From the NCBI GenBank assembly GCA_947496605.1, contig CANMDF010000002.1:806001-870000 (forward strand): a stretch of 64,000 nucleotides of DNA, in the 5' to 3' direction. Position numbers and translations under genes: made by a program. The notes under the pieces were generated by a model. That model saw only the letters and a list, made by a program, of their open reading frames with translations, was not told where the DNA came from and searched no databases. Positions 25,506 to 34,666 of the stretch are shown piece after piece. This DNA is from an uncultured Paracoccaceae bacterium. Lineage in GTDB: Bacteria > Pseudomonadota > Alphaproteobacteria > Rhodobacterales > Rhodobacteraceae. How positions within the stretch are numbered: position 1 is the first letter of the stretch; each line of letters starts with the position of its first letter.

Positions 25506-27010
25506 CGAAGCCAAACATCCTGATCATCATGGTCGATCAATTGAACGGCACGCTGTTTCTAGACGGCCCCGCCGATTGGCTGCATGCGCCAAACCTGAAA
25601 AAGCTTTCTTCTAGATCAACCCGCTTTGCCAACAGTTACACTGCCTCACCACTCTGTGCGCCTGGCCGCGCCTCATTCATGTCTGGCCTTTTGCCGTCGC
25701 GCACCGGCGTCTATGACAACGCCGCCGAATTCGCCTCATCCATCCCGACCTACGCCCACCATCTGCGGCGTGCGGGATACCAAACCTGTCTATCAGGCAA
25801 AATGCACTTCGTCGGCCCTGACCAAATGCACGGGTTCGAAGAACGGCTGACGACTGACATCTACCCGCCAGACTTCGGCTGGACCCCAGACTACCGCAAA
25901 CCGGGCGAACGGATTGATTGGTGGTATCACAACATGGGATCAGTCACCGGGGCCGGGGTAGCCGAAATCACCAACCAAATGGAATACGATGACGAGGTTT
26001 GCTACAACGCAACCCGTAAACTCTATGACCTGTCACGCGGACACGACGATCGCCCTTGGTGCCTGACCGTCAGCTTCACGCACCCGCACGATCCATATGT
26101 CGCACGCAAGAAATACTGGGACCTCTACGCGGATTGCGACCATCTGCTGCCACAGGTCGGACCCATCCCCTATGAAGACCAAGACGCCCATTCCCAGCGC
26201 ATTTTGGATGCCAACGACCGTGACAACTTCAACATCACCGAAGACCACATCAAACGTGCCCGCCGTGCCTATTTCGCTAATATCTCATATCTCGATGACA
26301 AAATAGGTGAGGTGCTGCAAACGCTCGAGGATACGCGGCAAGAGGCCACGATCCTCTTTGTGTCCGATCATGGCGATATGCTGGGCGAACGGGGGCTATG
26401 GTTCAAGATGTCATTCTTCGAGGGCTCCGCGCGCGTCCCTTTGATGATCGCCAGTGACCAAATGGAACCGGGGCTGAACACCACGCCCGTCAGCAACATC
26501 GACGTGGCTCCGACACTCTGCGATCTGGCAGGCATCGATATGTCCGAAGTCGCCCCTTGGACAACAGGCGAAAGCCTCGTCCACTTGGGCCAAGGCGGCA
26601 CACGCGATACGCCAGTCGCAATGGAGTACGCGGCCGAAGGCAGCTATGCGCCACTGGTTTGCATGCGCTACGGCAAATGGAAATACACCCGCTGCACACG
26701 CGACCCTGATCAACTCTTCGATCTGGAAGCAGACCCGCACGAGCTCATAAACCTCGCGGCAGAACCTGCCCACCAAGGCACGGTCACCCAGCTACAGGCC
26801 AAATCCGAAGCCCGCTGGGATCTCGCAAAATACGACGCCGACGTGCGCCAGTCGCAGGCCTGCCGCTGGGTAGTCTATGAGGCCTTGCGCAACGGCAGCT
26901 ATTTCCCATGGGACTATCAACCCCTGCAAAAAGCGTCCGAACGGTACATGCGCAACCATATGGACCTCAACGTACTAGAAGAAAACCAACGCTTTCCACG
27001 TGGTGAGTAA
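25502..27010 (+). CDS. betC: Choline sulfatase
   Basis: 502 residues. Hydrolyses choline-O-sulfate to choline and sulfate. Sulfatase motifs: NILIIMVDQL (metal Asp), SPLCAPGRASFMSG (Cys in CxPxR, to be converted to formylglycine) followed by LPSRTGVYDNAAEF, then CLSGKMHFVGPDQMHGF, and FVSDHGDMLGERGLW (metal Asp/His). The C-terminal choline-sulfatase extension (RWVVYEALRNGSYFPWDYQPL) is present. Shares ATGA with betI, so it is in the BetI operon. The formylglycine-generating enzyme is not in this window. Confidence 0.95.
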   Translation: MTKPNILIIMVDQLNGTLFLDGPADWLHAPNLKKLSSRSTRFANSYTASPLCAPGRASFMSGLLPSRTGVYDNAAEFASSIPTYAHHLRRAGYQTCLSGKMHFVGPDQMHGFEERLTTDIYPPDFGWTPDYRKPGERIDWWYHNMGSVTGAGVAEITNQMEYDDEVCYNATRKLYDLSRGHDDRPWCLTVSFTHPHDPYVARKKYWDLYADCDHLLPQVGPIPYEDQDAHSQRILDANDRDNFNITEDHIKRARRAYFANISYLDDKIGEVLQTLEDTRQEATILFVSDHGDMLGERGLWFKMSFFEGSARVPLMIASDQMEPGLNTTPVSNIDVAPTLCDLAGIDMSEVAPWTTGESLVHLGQGGTRDTPVAMEYAAEGSYAPLVCMRYGKWKYTRCTRDPDQLFDLEADPHELINLAAEPAHQGTVTQLQAKSEARWDLAKYDADVRQSQACRWVVYEALRNGSYFPWDYQPLQKASERYMRNHMDLNVLEENQRFPRGE

Positions 27011-27012
27011 CC

Positions 27013-27048
27013 CTCTTCATCTTGCCCCCGTAAACTCCCGCCGGAGGC
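27013..27048 (-). repeat. Dispersed intergenic repeat, copy C
   Basis: On the minus strand GCCTCCGGCGGGAGTTTACGGGGGCAAGATGAAGAG. It matches the consensus GCCTCCGGCGGGAGT-T-run-GGGCAAGATGAAG, but the T run is broken by ACGGGG. It sits between two plus-strand genes (betC and betA) in the reverse orientation and is therefore unlikely to end betC transcription. Confidence 0.72.
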
Positions 27049-27086
27049 TCCGGTGCGATCCATAAATCCAAAGGCTGAATAGAAAA

Positions 27087-28745
27087 ATGCAAGCTGACTA
27101 CGTCATCATCGGTGCAGGCTCCGCCGGTTGCGCCATCGCCTACCGGCTGGCCGAAGCTGGCAAACAAGTGCTGGTGATTGAGCACGGTGGCACGGACGCG
27201 GGGCCATTTATCCAAATGCCCGCTGCCCTCTCATATCCTATGAACATGAAGCGCTACGATTGGGGGATGAAATCCGAACCTGAACCGCATTTGGGCGGAC
27301 GCGAATTGGTGACACCACGCGGCAAAGTCATCGGCGGATCATCTTCCATCAATGGCATGATCTATGTGCGCGGGCACGCCTGCGACTATGACTATTGGGC
27401 GGAAAGCGGGGCGCATGGTTGGTCCTACGCTGACGTGCTGCCCTACTTCAAACGGATGGAACACTGGCACGACGGCGGGCATGGCGGTAACCCCGATTGG
27501 CGGGGCAAAGACGGCCCGCTGCACGTCACACGCGGCCCTCGCAAAAACCCACTGACGCGGGCCTTTGTCGAAGCGGGACGGCAAGCAGGCTATCCCGTAA
27601 CCGGGGACTACAACGGCGAACAGCAAGAAGGGTTCGGCCCCTTTGACGCGACCATCTACAAAGGCAAACGCTGGTCTGCGGCCACCGCCTATCTGCGCCC
27701 CGCGCTTGAGCGACCCAACTGCAATATCACCCGCGCGTTGGCGCGGCGCATTGTGATCGAGGACGGACGCGCAACGGGCGTCGAAGTTAGCCGAGGCAAC
27801 AAGATCGAAGTCATCTCTGCGAACAAAGAAGTCATCGTTGCGGCATCCTCGCTAAACTCGCCCAAACTACTGATGCTTTCGGGGATCGGCCCCGCCAAAC
27901 ACCTGCAAGAGCACGGCATCGACGTGATCGCCGACCGCCCCGGCGTTGGTCAAAACCTACAAGACCACCTTGAACTCTACATCCAACAATCGGCCACCAA
28001 ACCCGTCTCGCTGTTCTCGTATTGGAACATCCGGGGCAAAGCCAAAATTGGCCTTGAATGGCTCTTGTGGAAAACCGGGCTTGGCAGTTCTAATCAGTTT
28101 GAGAGTGCGGGTTTCATACGGTCACGCGCCGGTATCAAATACCCTGACATCCAATACCACTTTCTACCCATCGCGGTTAGCTATGATGGCAAGATCATCC
28201 CGGACGGTCACGGCTACCAAGCCCACGTCGGCCCCATGCGGTCGCAGTCGCGCGGGCAAGTCACGCTGCGATCCGCCGACCCCAATGACCATCCGAAGAT
28301 TGAATTCAACTACATGTCCCACCCGCAAGACTGGGAAGACTTCCGCACATGCATCCGCCTGACCCGCGAAATCTTTGCCCAACCTGCGTTTGACGAATTC
28401 CGTGGCAAGGAAATTCAGCCAGGTGAGGACGTGCAAAGCGACGACGAACTGGATGCCGTCATCCGCGAACACGCCGAAAGCGCCTATCACCCATGCGGCA
28501 CCTGCAAAATGGGCGACCCGGACGACCCAATGGCGGTCGTCGACCCTGAAACCCGTGTGATCGGGGTTGAAGGACTGCGCGTCGCCGACAGTTCAATCTT
28601 CCCGCGTGTGACCAACGGGAACACCAATGGGCCATCTATCATGGTCGGTGAAAAGGCAGCAGATCATATCTTGCAACGCAATCTGCTGGCGCCGTCGAAT
28701 GATCAGCCATGGATTCACCCCGACTGGAACACCAAGCAAAGGTAA
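27087..28745 (+). CDS. betA: Choline dehydrogenase (GMC oxidoreductase)
   Basis: 552 residues, FAD flavoenzyme oxidising choline to betaine aldehyde, membrane-associated in relatives. The FAD-binding N-terminus [20 protein letters not shown] and GMC signature 1 ([28 protein letters not shown]) are intact. Signature 2 ([21 protein letters not shown]) and the active-site region [13 protein letters not shown] follow. Downstream of betC by 76 bp (holding repeat copy C). betB (betaine aldehyde dehydrogenase), usually part of this operon, is absent from the window. Confidence 0.94.
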   Translation: MQADYVIIGAGSAGCAIAYRLAEAGKQVLVIEHGGTDAGPFIQMPAALSYPMNMKRYDWGMKSEPEPHLGGRELVTPRGKVIGGSSSINGMIYVRGHACDYDYWAESGAHGWSYADVLPYFKRMEHWHDGGHGGNPDWRGKDGPLHVTRGPRKNPLTRAFVEAGRQAGYPVTGDYNGEQQEGFGPFDATIYKGKRWSAATAYLRPALERPNCNITRALARRIVIEDGRATGVEVSRGNKIEVISANKEVIVAASSLNSPKLLMLSGIGPAKHLQEHGIDVIADRPGVGQNLQDHLELYIQQSATKPVSLFSYWNIRGKAKIGLEWLLWKTGLGSSNQFESAGFIRSRAGIKYPDIQYHFLPIAVSYDGKIIPDGHGYQAHVGPMRSQSRGQVTLRSADPNDHPKIEFNYMSHPQDWEDFRTCIRLTREIFAQPAFDEFRGKEIQPGEDVQSDDELDAVIREHAESAYHPCGTCKMGDPDDPMAVVDPETRVIGVEGLRVADSSIFPRVTNGNTNGPSIMVGEKAADHILQRNLLAPSNDQPWIHPDWNTKQR

Positions 28746-28761
28746 AGGGGCTGTTACGCAG

Positions 28762-28777
28762 TTAACACTTTCTTAAC
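28762..28777 (+). promoter_or_regulatory. CtrA-type binding site upstream of the secreted nuclease
   Basis: TTAA-CACTTTC-TTAACC: an exact TTAA-N7-TTAAC full CtrA site, 54 bp before the nuclease ATG. It was the only perfect intergenic match noticed when reading the intergenic regions by eye. CtrA is the alphaproteobacterial cell-cycle/motility response regulator. Confidence 0.6.
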
Positions 28778-28830
28778 CTTTGTAAATGAAATGCCTTGAA
28801 GAGAGGGTCAGCGGGAACCTACCTCAGTGC

Positions 28831-29475
28831 ATGACCCGCATTCTCTCACTACTTCTCATCTTGTTTTGCACGCCCTTAGCGGCGGCCCCCAATGGCACCA
28901 TCCGCGTCATTGACGCTGACACCATAGATGTGGGCGGAACCCGCGTACGTCTGTTTGGGATCGACGCCCCCGAAATGGGCCAGCCATGCCGGGCGGACGG
29001 ACGCGAATGGGATTGCGGCGCATGGGCGCGCGATGCAGTTAGCAACCGGTTTGAAGGGGCATATGCCAGCTGCATCACCCGCGACACCGACCGTTATGGC
29101 AGGGTCGTCGCGCAATGCAGTGTCGATGGACAAGACATGGGGCAGTTGATCGTCTATTCGGGCATGGCTTGGGCGTTCCGACGCTATTCGGAAACCTACG
29201 ACTTGGACGAAAAATCGGCAGCTGTTGCGGGACGCGGGCTTTGGGCAGTTGAAGTTGAGCTTCCTTCGGATTACCGCGCGGCTCGGTTGGCTACCGACCC
29301 GGCACCGACTGGCGATTGTGCTATCAAAGGCAACATCTCATCCGGTGGACGCATCTATCACGTGCCGGGCCAAGAACATTACAGCCGTACGCGGATCAAT
29401 CCATCCAATGGCGAGCGCTGGTTCTGTTCGCGGGCCGAAGCAGAGGCCGCTGGATGGCGGGCCGCGCGGCGTTAA
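28831..29475 (+). CDS. Secreted thermonuclease (SNase)-family protein with C-terminal sunset-type domain
   Basis: 214 residues with a signal peptide (MTRILSLLLILFCTPLAA-A). The OB-fold nuclease motifs are present: RVIDADTIDVGGTRVRLFGIDAPE (Asp, Arg), GYGR-like TRDTDRYGRVVAQC and the second Arg region. The C-terminal 60 residues (CAIKGNISSGGRIYHVPGQEHY, GERWFCSRAEAEAAGWR) form the short domain often fused to SNases. It probably degrades extracellular or periplasmic DNA/RNA. Start 28831 gives the signal peptide; the ORF-track 5' extension lacks one. Converges with the PccR-type regulator (4-bp overlap). Confidence 0.88.
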   Translation: MTRILSLLLILFCTPLAAAPNGTIRVIDADTIDVGGTRVRLFGIDAPEMGQPCRADGREWDCGAWARDAVSNRFEGAYASCITRDTDRYGRVVAQCSVDGQDMGQLIVYSGMAWAFRRYSETYDLDEKSAAVAGRGLWAVEVELPSDYRAARLATDPAPTGDCAIKGNISSGGRIYHVPGQEHYSRTRINPSNGERWFCSRAEAEAAGWRAARR

Positions 29476-30872
29476 TCCAACTGATAGGGCAGAATACCGC
29501 GGCGATCAGGATCGACGCTCAGCTGGCGTTCAAGCGGAGGCACTGACCTTTGATGGCAATTGCGCCGTTCGCAAATCCGGCATGAAATGCCGATAGGGGC
29601 ATAGGCCTCAGCGGCGCTCAAATCCATGTGATCGGCATACACCAAAGCTGGCGCATGTTTAACTTCACACCCCAATCCAATCGCATAGCGGCGTGTGGGC
29701 ACGTTATAGGCCCCGCCTGATTTGCTAACATCACGGGCAAGGCAGAAATAGCGTGCGCCATCCGGTGTCTCTGCTAATTGGCGCAGGAACTGCCCCGGCA
29801 ATTCAAACGCCTGATGCACGTTCCACAATGGACATGCCCCGCCGTAGCGGGCGAATTGCAGCGTGGTCGCCGAGTGGCGTTTGGTGATCGTGCCAGCCTG
29901 ATCGACCCGGACAAAGAAGAATGGGATGCCTTTGGCGCCAGGGCGCTGCAATGTGGACAGCCTGTGTGCCACTTGTTCAAGCGACGCACCGAAGCGGGCG
30001 GATAGGACCTCGAGATCATGCCGTGTGGCTTGTGCTGCCGAAAGAAAGGCGGCGTAAGGCATCAACGCGGCCCCAGCGAAATAGTTTGCAAGGCCAACTT
30101 TGGCGATACTGCGTGCCTCGTCTGATTGAAAGCGCGCGAGGTCCAAAGTGGCCTCTAACAATGGCTCTTGTGCAATGAGAGCGAGTTGCAGCAACAATTG
30201 AAACGTCTGCGTTGCCCCGTTTGCAAACTGCGAAATCGTAAGTGTTTTGGTTGCCGCATCATAGTGGCGCACATCGACCGCATCACGGAACACTGTCTTA
30301 ATCCCGTGACTGTCCAACATCCGCACGGCTGCATCCGCCATCGCTTCGCCCGGACTGGTGCGGCTGGCAAACCGTTCTGCTGCGCGATCCACCGCATCAA
30401 TGTAGTTGTCACAATAATGAAAGAAGTCGCGCACCTCTTCCCATGGGCTGGGTTGCAGACGGGCGTCTTCGCGGCCCAATGCCTCATCCAATGATGCCAG
30501 CCGTTCGTGGGTCTGACGGTAGGCTGCGTGCAGATCAAGAAAGGCACGCGCAAGGGTAGGCGCGTTGGCGGCAGCCAGTCGCATGTCAGCCAAAGCTGGG
30601 GCAGGACCGGTAAAGACCGGATCGGCCAGCGCTTCACGCATATCGCCGACCAGTCGTGCTTCATCACCTGATTGCAACTCGGTCACGTCAAAGCCGAATT
30701 CCTGCGCAAGACCCAAGACGACCGCCGTAGAGACAGGGCGGTTATTGTTCTCCATCTGGTTGAGGTAGGGCAGCGACACGCCCAGCTTTTCGGCGAACGC
30801 TTTTTGCGTCAGCGAAAGCCGCCCGCGCAATTCGCGCAGCTTTGCGCCAGCATAGAGTTTCTGAATGGCCAT
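29472..30872 (-). CDS. pccR: Short-chain acyl-CoA regulator (ScfR/PccR/RamB family), XRE type
   Basis: 466 residues. An XRE HTH (about 10-62, LRELRGRLSLTQKAFAEKLGVSLPYLNQMENNNRPVS) is followed by a large IrrE-like/DUF2083 region typical of ScfR regulators. The C-terminus has Cys motifs (CPLWNVHQAF; CRICERRNCHQRS). RamB, PrpC regulators and PccR of Rhodobacter sphaeroides belong here and respond to acyl-CoAs to control propionate or acetate genes. Located one gene away from pccB, with TTTGCA-type sites before both genes. The symbol is by inference from location and family. Confidence 0.82.
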   Translation of the reverse strand: MAIQKLYAGAKLRELRGRLSLTQKAFAEKLGVSLPYLNQMENNNRPVSTAVVLGLAQEFGFDVTELQSGDEARLVGDMREALADPVFTGPAPALADMRLAAANAPTLARAFLDLHAAYRQTHERLASLDEALGREDARLQPSPWEEVRDFFHYCDNYIDAVDRAAERFASRTSPGEAMADAAVRMLDSHGIKTVFRDAVDVRHYDAATKTLTISQFANGATQTFQLLLQLALIAQEPLLEATLDLARFQSDEARSIAKVGLANYFAGAALMPYAAFLSAAQATRHDLEVLSARFGASLEQVAHRLSTLQRPGAKGIPFFFVRVDQAGTITKRHSATTLQFARYGGACPLWNVHQAFELPGQFLRQLAETPDGARYFCLARDVSKSGGAYNVPTRRYAIGLGCEVKHAPALVYADHMDLSAAEAYAPIGISCRICERRNCHQRSVPPLERQLSVDPDRRGILPYQLD

Positions 30873-30880
30873 ACCGTACC

Positions 30881-30916
30881 TTTGCAGATTAGCTAAGTCA
30901 CATTAGCTACTGCAAA
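30881..30916. promoter_or_regulatory. Candidate autoregulatory PccR/ScfR operator
   Basis: TTTGCAG at 30881-30887 and CTGCAAA at 30910-30916 face each other as an inverted pair, with direct ATTAGCTA repeats between, only 9-44 bp before the regulator start (minus strand). The TTTGCA core is the same as in the pccB upstream sites and the published TTTGCAAA-type motif of this regulator family. Confidence 0.6.
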
Positions 30917-30923
30917 TTTCGCG

Positions 30924-32135
30924 TCAAGCAATCTGCTTTTCACGCCAGATGACAAACAGGACAGACAAGAACGCGCAGACGGATGTGCTTAGCATAATCA
31001 ACTGCAAAGGAAGCGTCCCTGTTTCGACTGTCAGAATACTGCCCGCAAACTGTGACAAGGCCGCGCCGCCGCCGATCATAATGGCACCACCTAATCCGCT
31101 GGCTGTCCCCGCCAGATGCGGACGCACCGAGATGGACCCGGCCATCACGTTGGGCAGAATGATGCCGTTGCCCAACCCCAAGAAGACGCAAAACCCAAAG
31201 AAGTTAAGCGGATGATTGACGCCTGAAATTGTCAAAATCGCTGAAAGGCCGAGGCCGAACAGGATCACGCAACTTCCGATGATTGCCATCCGGTTGATGC
31301 CTACTTTGACGGAAAACCGCCCCGAAAGGAAATTGCCAGCGGCATAGCCGATTGCCGGCGTGCCAAGTGCGATCCCTGTCCAAAGCGGCGAGAGGCCAAA
31401 GATCTCGGAGGCGACAAAGGATGTCCCGCCTAACAGCGCAAAGAAAGCACCAGATGCGAAAGCCGCACAAAGGACATACCCCCAAAATCGTGGTGAACCT
31501 AAAAGCTCCGGATAGGTCCTGAGTTGGTCGCGAAAGCTGGTGCCTTCGCCTTTGACTGTTTCGCCAAGGTCGAAATAGACCAAGGCCAGTGTTCCAAGTC
31601 CGGCCAGCCCCAAGAATACAAATGTCGCCTGCCAGCCAAAGGCTTGCTCTAATGCGCCACCGATCATCGGGCCGACCATGGGCACCACGGCCATACCCAT
31701 TGTCACATAGCCGATCATCGAAGCGGCCTGCGCCTCTGGCACAATGTCACGCACAATCGCACGTCCTAACGCCATCGAAGTGGCGACGGCGGCTTGTAGG
31801 ATGCGAAAGAATAAGAAGGTCTCAACCGTTGTAGCGAACAAGGTGCCAATAGTTGCCAGGACAAATATGGTCAGCGATCCAAGCACCAGAATGCGCCGGC
31901 CGTAACGGTCAGAAATCGGGCCGATAAAGACTTGTAACAGGGCAGTCGTGGCTAAATAGCCTGACAATGCGATCTGCATGATGGCATATTCTGTATCGAA
32001 ATAGATTGTCATCGCGGAAAGCGACGGCAAGAAAACAGACATGCTAAGCGCGGACATACCGGTGATCAGCACGAGTGTTAGAATATGTGGTGGTGTGGTG
32101 CGATCCAGAAACCGGATCGTGGGCAGAGTGGTCAT
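30924..32135 (-). CDS. Bcr/CflA-family multidrug efflux MFS transporter
   Basis: 403 residues, 12 predicted membrane helices. ALSMSVFLPSLSAMTIYFDTEYAIMQIALSGYLATTALLQVFIGPISDRYGRRILVLGS includes the Bcr/CflA signature and MFS motif A (GPISDRYGRR). RILQAAVATSMALGRAIVRD is motif B-like. Drug exporter by family, substrate unknown. It sits between pccR and pccB with its 5' end next to the TTTGCAAA sites, so it might share their control. Confidence 0.9.
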   Translation of the reverse strand: MTTLPTIRFLDRTTPPHILTLVLITGMSALSMSVFLPSLSAMTIYFDTEYAIMQIALSGYLATTALLQVFIGPISDRYGRRILVLGSLTIFVLATIGTLFATTVETFLFFRILQAAVATSMALGRAIVRDIVPEAQAASMIGYVTMGMAVVPMVGPMIGGALEQAFGWQATFVFLGLAGLGTLALVYFDLGETVKGEGTSFRDQLRTYPELLGSPRFWGYVLCAAFASGAFFALLGGTSFVASEIFGLSPLWTGIALGTPAIGYAAGNFLSGRFSVKVGINRMAIIGSCVILFGLGLSAILTISGVNHPLNFFGFCVFLGLGNGIILPNVMAGSISVRPHLAGTASGLGGAIMIGGGAALSQFAGSILTVETGTLPLQLIMLSTSVCAFLSVLFVIWREKQIA

Positions 32136-32182
32136 GGGTTCAGGTGTAGGCCTCTGGCGATGGCTTGTCCATTGTTGTGTTG

Positions 32183-32230
32183 TTTGCAGATTTGCAAATA
32201 CTCAAACGTGCTAAGTCTAAAGTTTGCAAA
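32183..32230. promoter_or_regulatory. Three TTTGCA(G/A)A boxes upstream of pccB: candidate PccR operator
   Basis: TTTGCAGA (32183-32190) abuts TTTGCAAA (32191-32198); a third TTTGCAAA lies at 32223-32230, 32 bp (about three helical turns) further on. TTTGCAAA is the core motif reported for RamB and PccR. The sites lie 73-120 bp before the pccB ATG and 48-95 bp before the divergent MFS start. Confidence 0.72.
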
Positions 32231-32302
32231 TATACCTATTGCCCCTTCACGTCCTCTTTGCCGCGCGGTATCCATGCGCAACAAAACGTGGGGGATGATC
32301 CG

Positions 32303-33832
32303 ATGGACGTATTGCAGGAACTGGAAACACGGCGGCAGGCGGCCCGCATGGGTGGTGGCGAAAAGCGGGTCGCTGCGCAGCACAGCAAGGGCAAGCTGAC
32401 AGCGCGTGAGCGGGTCGAGCTTTTGCTGGACGACGGATCATTTGAAGAGTTTGATATGTTCGTAGCGCACCGCTGTACTGACTTTGGGATGGAGAAAGAC
32501 CGCCCCGCAGGTGATGGCGTCGTGACGGGCTGGGGCACGATCAACGGTCGGCTTGTTTACGTGTTTAGCCAAGACTTTACCGTTATGGGCGGGTCGGTGT
32601 CTGAGACGCACGGCAAGAAGATTTGCAAGATCATGGATATGGCGGTTCAAAATGGTGCGCCAATCATCGGGATCAACGATTCCGGTGGCGCGCGTATTCA
32701 AGAGGGCGTGGCCAGCCTTGCCGCTTATGGCGAAGTGTTCCAGCGCAATATCACAGCCTCAGGTGTTGTGCCGCAGATCAGCCTGATTATGGGGCCGACG
32801 GCGGGTGGTGCTGTTTACTCGCCTGCTATGACAGATTTTATTTTCATGGTGAAAGACAGCTCTTACATGTTTGTCACTGGTCCTGACGTTGTGAAGACGG
32901 TCACAAACGAACAGGTCACGGCTGAGGAATTGGGTGGTGCCAGCACGCACACTAAGAAATCCTCGGTCGCTGATGCGGCCTTTGAGAATGATGTTGAGGC
33001 GATTGCTGAAGTGCGCCGTCTTGTTGATTTTCTGCCGTTGCACAATCGCGACAAAGCCCCTGTGCGTCCGTTCTTTGATGACGTGAACCGGGCAGAAGAA
33101 AGCCTTGATACGCTGGTGCCTGACAATCCTAACATGCCCTACGACATGAAAGAGCTGATCACCAAGTTAGCCGACGAGGGCGATTTCTATGAAATCCAGG
33201 AAGAATTTGCCAAGAACATTTTGACCGGATTTATCCGCCTTGAAGGGTCCACCGTTGGCGTTGTTGCCAATCAACCGATGGTGCTGGCGGGCTGTCTTGA
33301 TATCGATGCCTCGCGCAAAGCCGCGCGTTTTGTTCGCTTTTGCGATGCGTTTGATATTCCGATCCTGTCGTTGGTTGATGTGCCGGGCTTTCTGCCGGGT
33401 ACAAGCCAAGAATATTCAGGTGTGATCAAGCACGGTGCAAAGCTGCTCTATGCTTATGGTGAAGCGACTGTGCCGAAGGTAACAGTCATCACACGTAAGG
33501 CCTATGGTGGCGCTTATGTTGTGATGTCGTCTAAGCATCTGAACGGTGATTTCAACTATGCGTGGCCAACAGCCGAGATCGCGGTGATGGGTGCCAAAGG
33601 TGCGACCGAGATTATCCACCGTGCAGATTTGAACGATCCAGAAAAGCTGGCGCAACATACACAAGATTACGAAGACCGATTTGCGAACCCTTTCGTCGCT
33701 GCTGAAAAGGGCGTGATTGATGAAGTGATCATGCCGCAATCCACGCGCAAGCGTATTTGCCGGGCCTTTGCATCGTTGCGCACAAAGCAGGTGCACACGC
33801 CTTGGAAAAAGCACGACAATATTCCGCTGTGA
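32303..33832 (+). CDS. pccB: Propionyl-CoA carboxylase beta subunit
   Basis: 509 residues, carboxyltransferase half of propionyl-CoA carboxylase, forming (S)-methylmalonyl-CoA. [43 protein letters not shown] is the standard N-terminus and fixes the start at 32303, not the ORF-track 32165. Conserved carboxyltransferase segments: [105 protein letters not shown]. The alpha subunit is encoded 1.5 kb downstream. Likely controlled by PccR. Confidence 0.97.
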   Translation: MDVLQELETRRQAARMGGGEKRVAAQHSKGKLTARERVELLLDDGSFEEFDMFVAHRCTDFGMEKDRPAGDGVVTGWGTINGRLVYVFSQDFTVMGGSVSETHGKKICKIMDMAVQNGAPIIGINDSGGARIQEGVASLAAYGEVFQRNITASGVVPQISLIMGPTAGGAVYSPAMTDFIFMVKDSSYMFVTGPDVVKTVTNEQVTAEELGGASTHTKKSSVADAAFENDVEAIAEVRRLVDFLPLHNRDKAPVRPFFDDVNRAEESLDTLVPDNPNMPYDMKELITKLADEGDFYEIQEEFAKNILTGFIRLEGSTVGVVANQPMVLAGCLDIDASRKAARFVRFCDAFDIPILSLVDVPGFLPGTSQEYSGVIKHGAKLLYAYGEATVPKVTVITRKAYGGAYVVMSSKHLNGDFNYAWPTAEIAVMGAKGATEIIHRADLNDPEKLAQHTQDYEDRFANPFVAAEKGVIDEVIMPQSTRKRICRAFASLRTKQVHTPWKKHDNIPL

Positions 33833-34088
33833 GCCTGGGCAGGGATCATAAGTCTGTACAATATTTGGGAACAGCACCGGTGCGCACCCAATATGTTGAT
33901 GCGTCGGCGGAAAGCCGCGGCGTTTCTGAGTCTTTGTTGCAACATTACGCGCAGTTCGCCTTGGAGGCCTTTGAGAACGCTATGTTTTTGCCTATTGTAG
34001 CCTCACGCGAAGTGGATATCGCGCTCTCGAGGTGTCAAGGTGGCGCAGATCACCCCAAACCCTGCATAAACAGAGGCAGGCAAATACG

Positions 34089-34232
34089 ATGGTACAAGGA
34101 CTTATTGCTTTCACGGTCGCAGCGCTCATGGCGCTTGTTGCCGTATCTGGCAGCCAAGACCGCGCGCCGCTGCAACTTACGTCGGATGCAGCAGCGCAAC
34201 AGCAGGTCAATTACGACCAGCTGGTTTACTAA
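34089..34232 (+). CDS. Small predicted membrane-anchored or secreted protein (47 aa)
   Basis: Translation MVQGLIAFTVAALMALVAVSGSQDRAPLQL, ending NYDQLVY. A hydrophobic N-terminal segment (residues 4-20) is followed by a short polar tail, as in a single-pass or cleaved exported peptide. GAGGCAGG lies upstream of ATG 34089, and a strong hairpin follows its stop, which supports a real gene. No recognisable family. It is one of three small genes placed between pccB and pccA. Confidence 0.6.
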   Translation: MVQGLIAFTVAALMALVAVSGSQDRAPLQLTSDAAAQQQVNYDQLVY

Positions 34233-34243
34233 CGCTCACTGTT

Positions 34244-34285
34244 TTGGACGGGCCCTTGGGTCCGTCCAACCCGCCACCTTTTTGA
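34244..34285 (+). terminator. Terminator-like hairpin after the 47-aa gene
   Basis: TTGGACGG-G-CCC pairs with GGG-T-CCGTCCAA (34244-34269, 12 bp with one G-T, 2-nt loop). CCCGCCACC then precedes a T5 run (34279-34283). The distance from stem to T run is long, so termination may be partial. Confidence 0.6.
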
Positions 34286-34297
34286 TAGGGGGCGCAC

Positions 34298-34666
34298 ATG
34301 GCTAACCTTCCTTACATGGACAAACATCGTGGGTTTCCGGGCCGCTTGCCGGGGACCGATTTTCAATTCGTTTTGCGTCGCGCCAATAAGGACGGTGCGA
34401 CCGCGCTGTCAGAGCGGATCCGTTATCCAGACCGTCGACCCCCTGATAGGCGGGCCGACGCGGGCTTTATGCAGGCCTTGTGGGAACATTTCGGCGAAGA
34501 GCCTTTTGTGCGCGGCAACCTTGATGCAGGGCGGTTGAGTTGGCTTTTTGGGCGTGAAGTGATCCCGGCTGAAGACCCGTTTGATCCGGCAAGTTATGAA
34601 GCGATGTTGCGGATTGATGTGCAGGTTGCGCGACAGACATTCCCCGAAATTCTGGGAGATGGCTAA
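34298..34666 (+). CDS. Conserved-looking hypothetical protein (122 aa)
   Basis: Soluble, basic N-terminal half (FVLRRANKDGATALSERIRYPDRRPPDRRADAG) and acidic C-terminal half (IPAEDPFDPASYEAMLRIDVQVARQ). No motif is recognised. GATAGGGGG gives a strong ribosome-binding site before ATG 34298, and codon use matches its neighbours, so it is likely a real gene. It is located between pccB and pccA; whether it takes part in propionyl-CoA metabolism cannot be told. Confidence 0.65.
   Translation: MANLPYMDKHRGFPGRLPGTDFQFVLRRANKDGATALSERIRYPDRRPPDRRADAGFMQALWEHFGEEPFVRGNLDAGRLSWLFGREVIPAEDPFDPASYEAMLRIDVQVARQTFPEILGDG

Noticed and set aside
30655-30872. Reading pccR as a toxin-antitoxin antitoxin because of its XRE/IrrE-like parts
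   Set aside because: The 466-residue length, the C-terminal Cys motifs and the pccB context fit ScfR regulators; no toxin partner adjoins.
33829-34305. Open frame starting GTG at 33829, overlapping the pccB stop (GTGA), about 158 codons
   Set aside because: It runs through the 47-aa gene and the terminator-like hairpin in another frame and matches nothing recognisable; probably chance.
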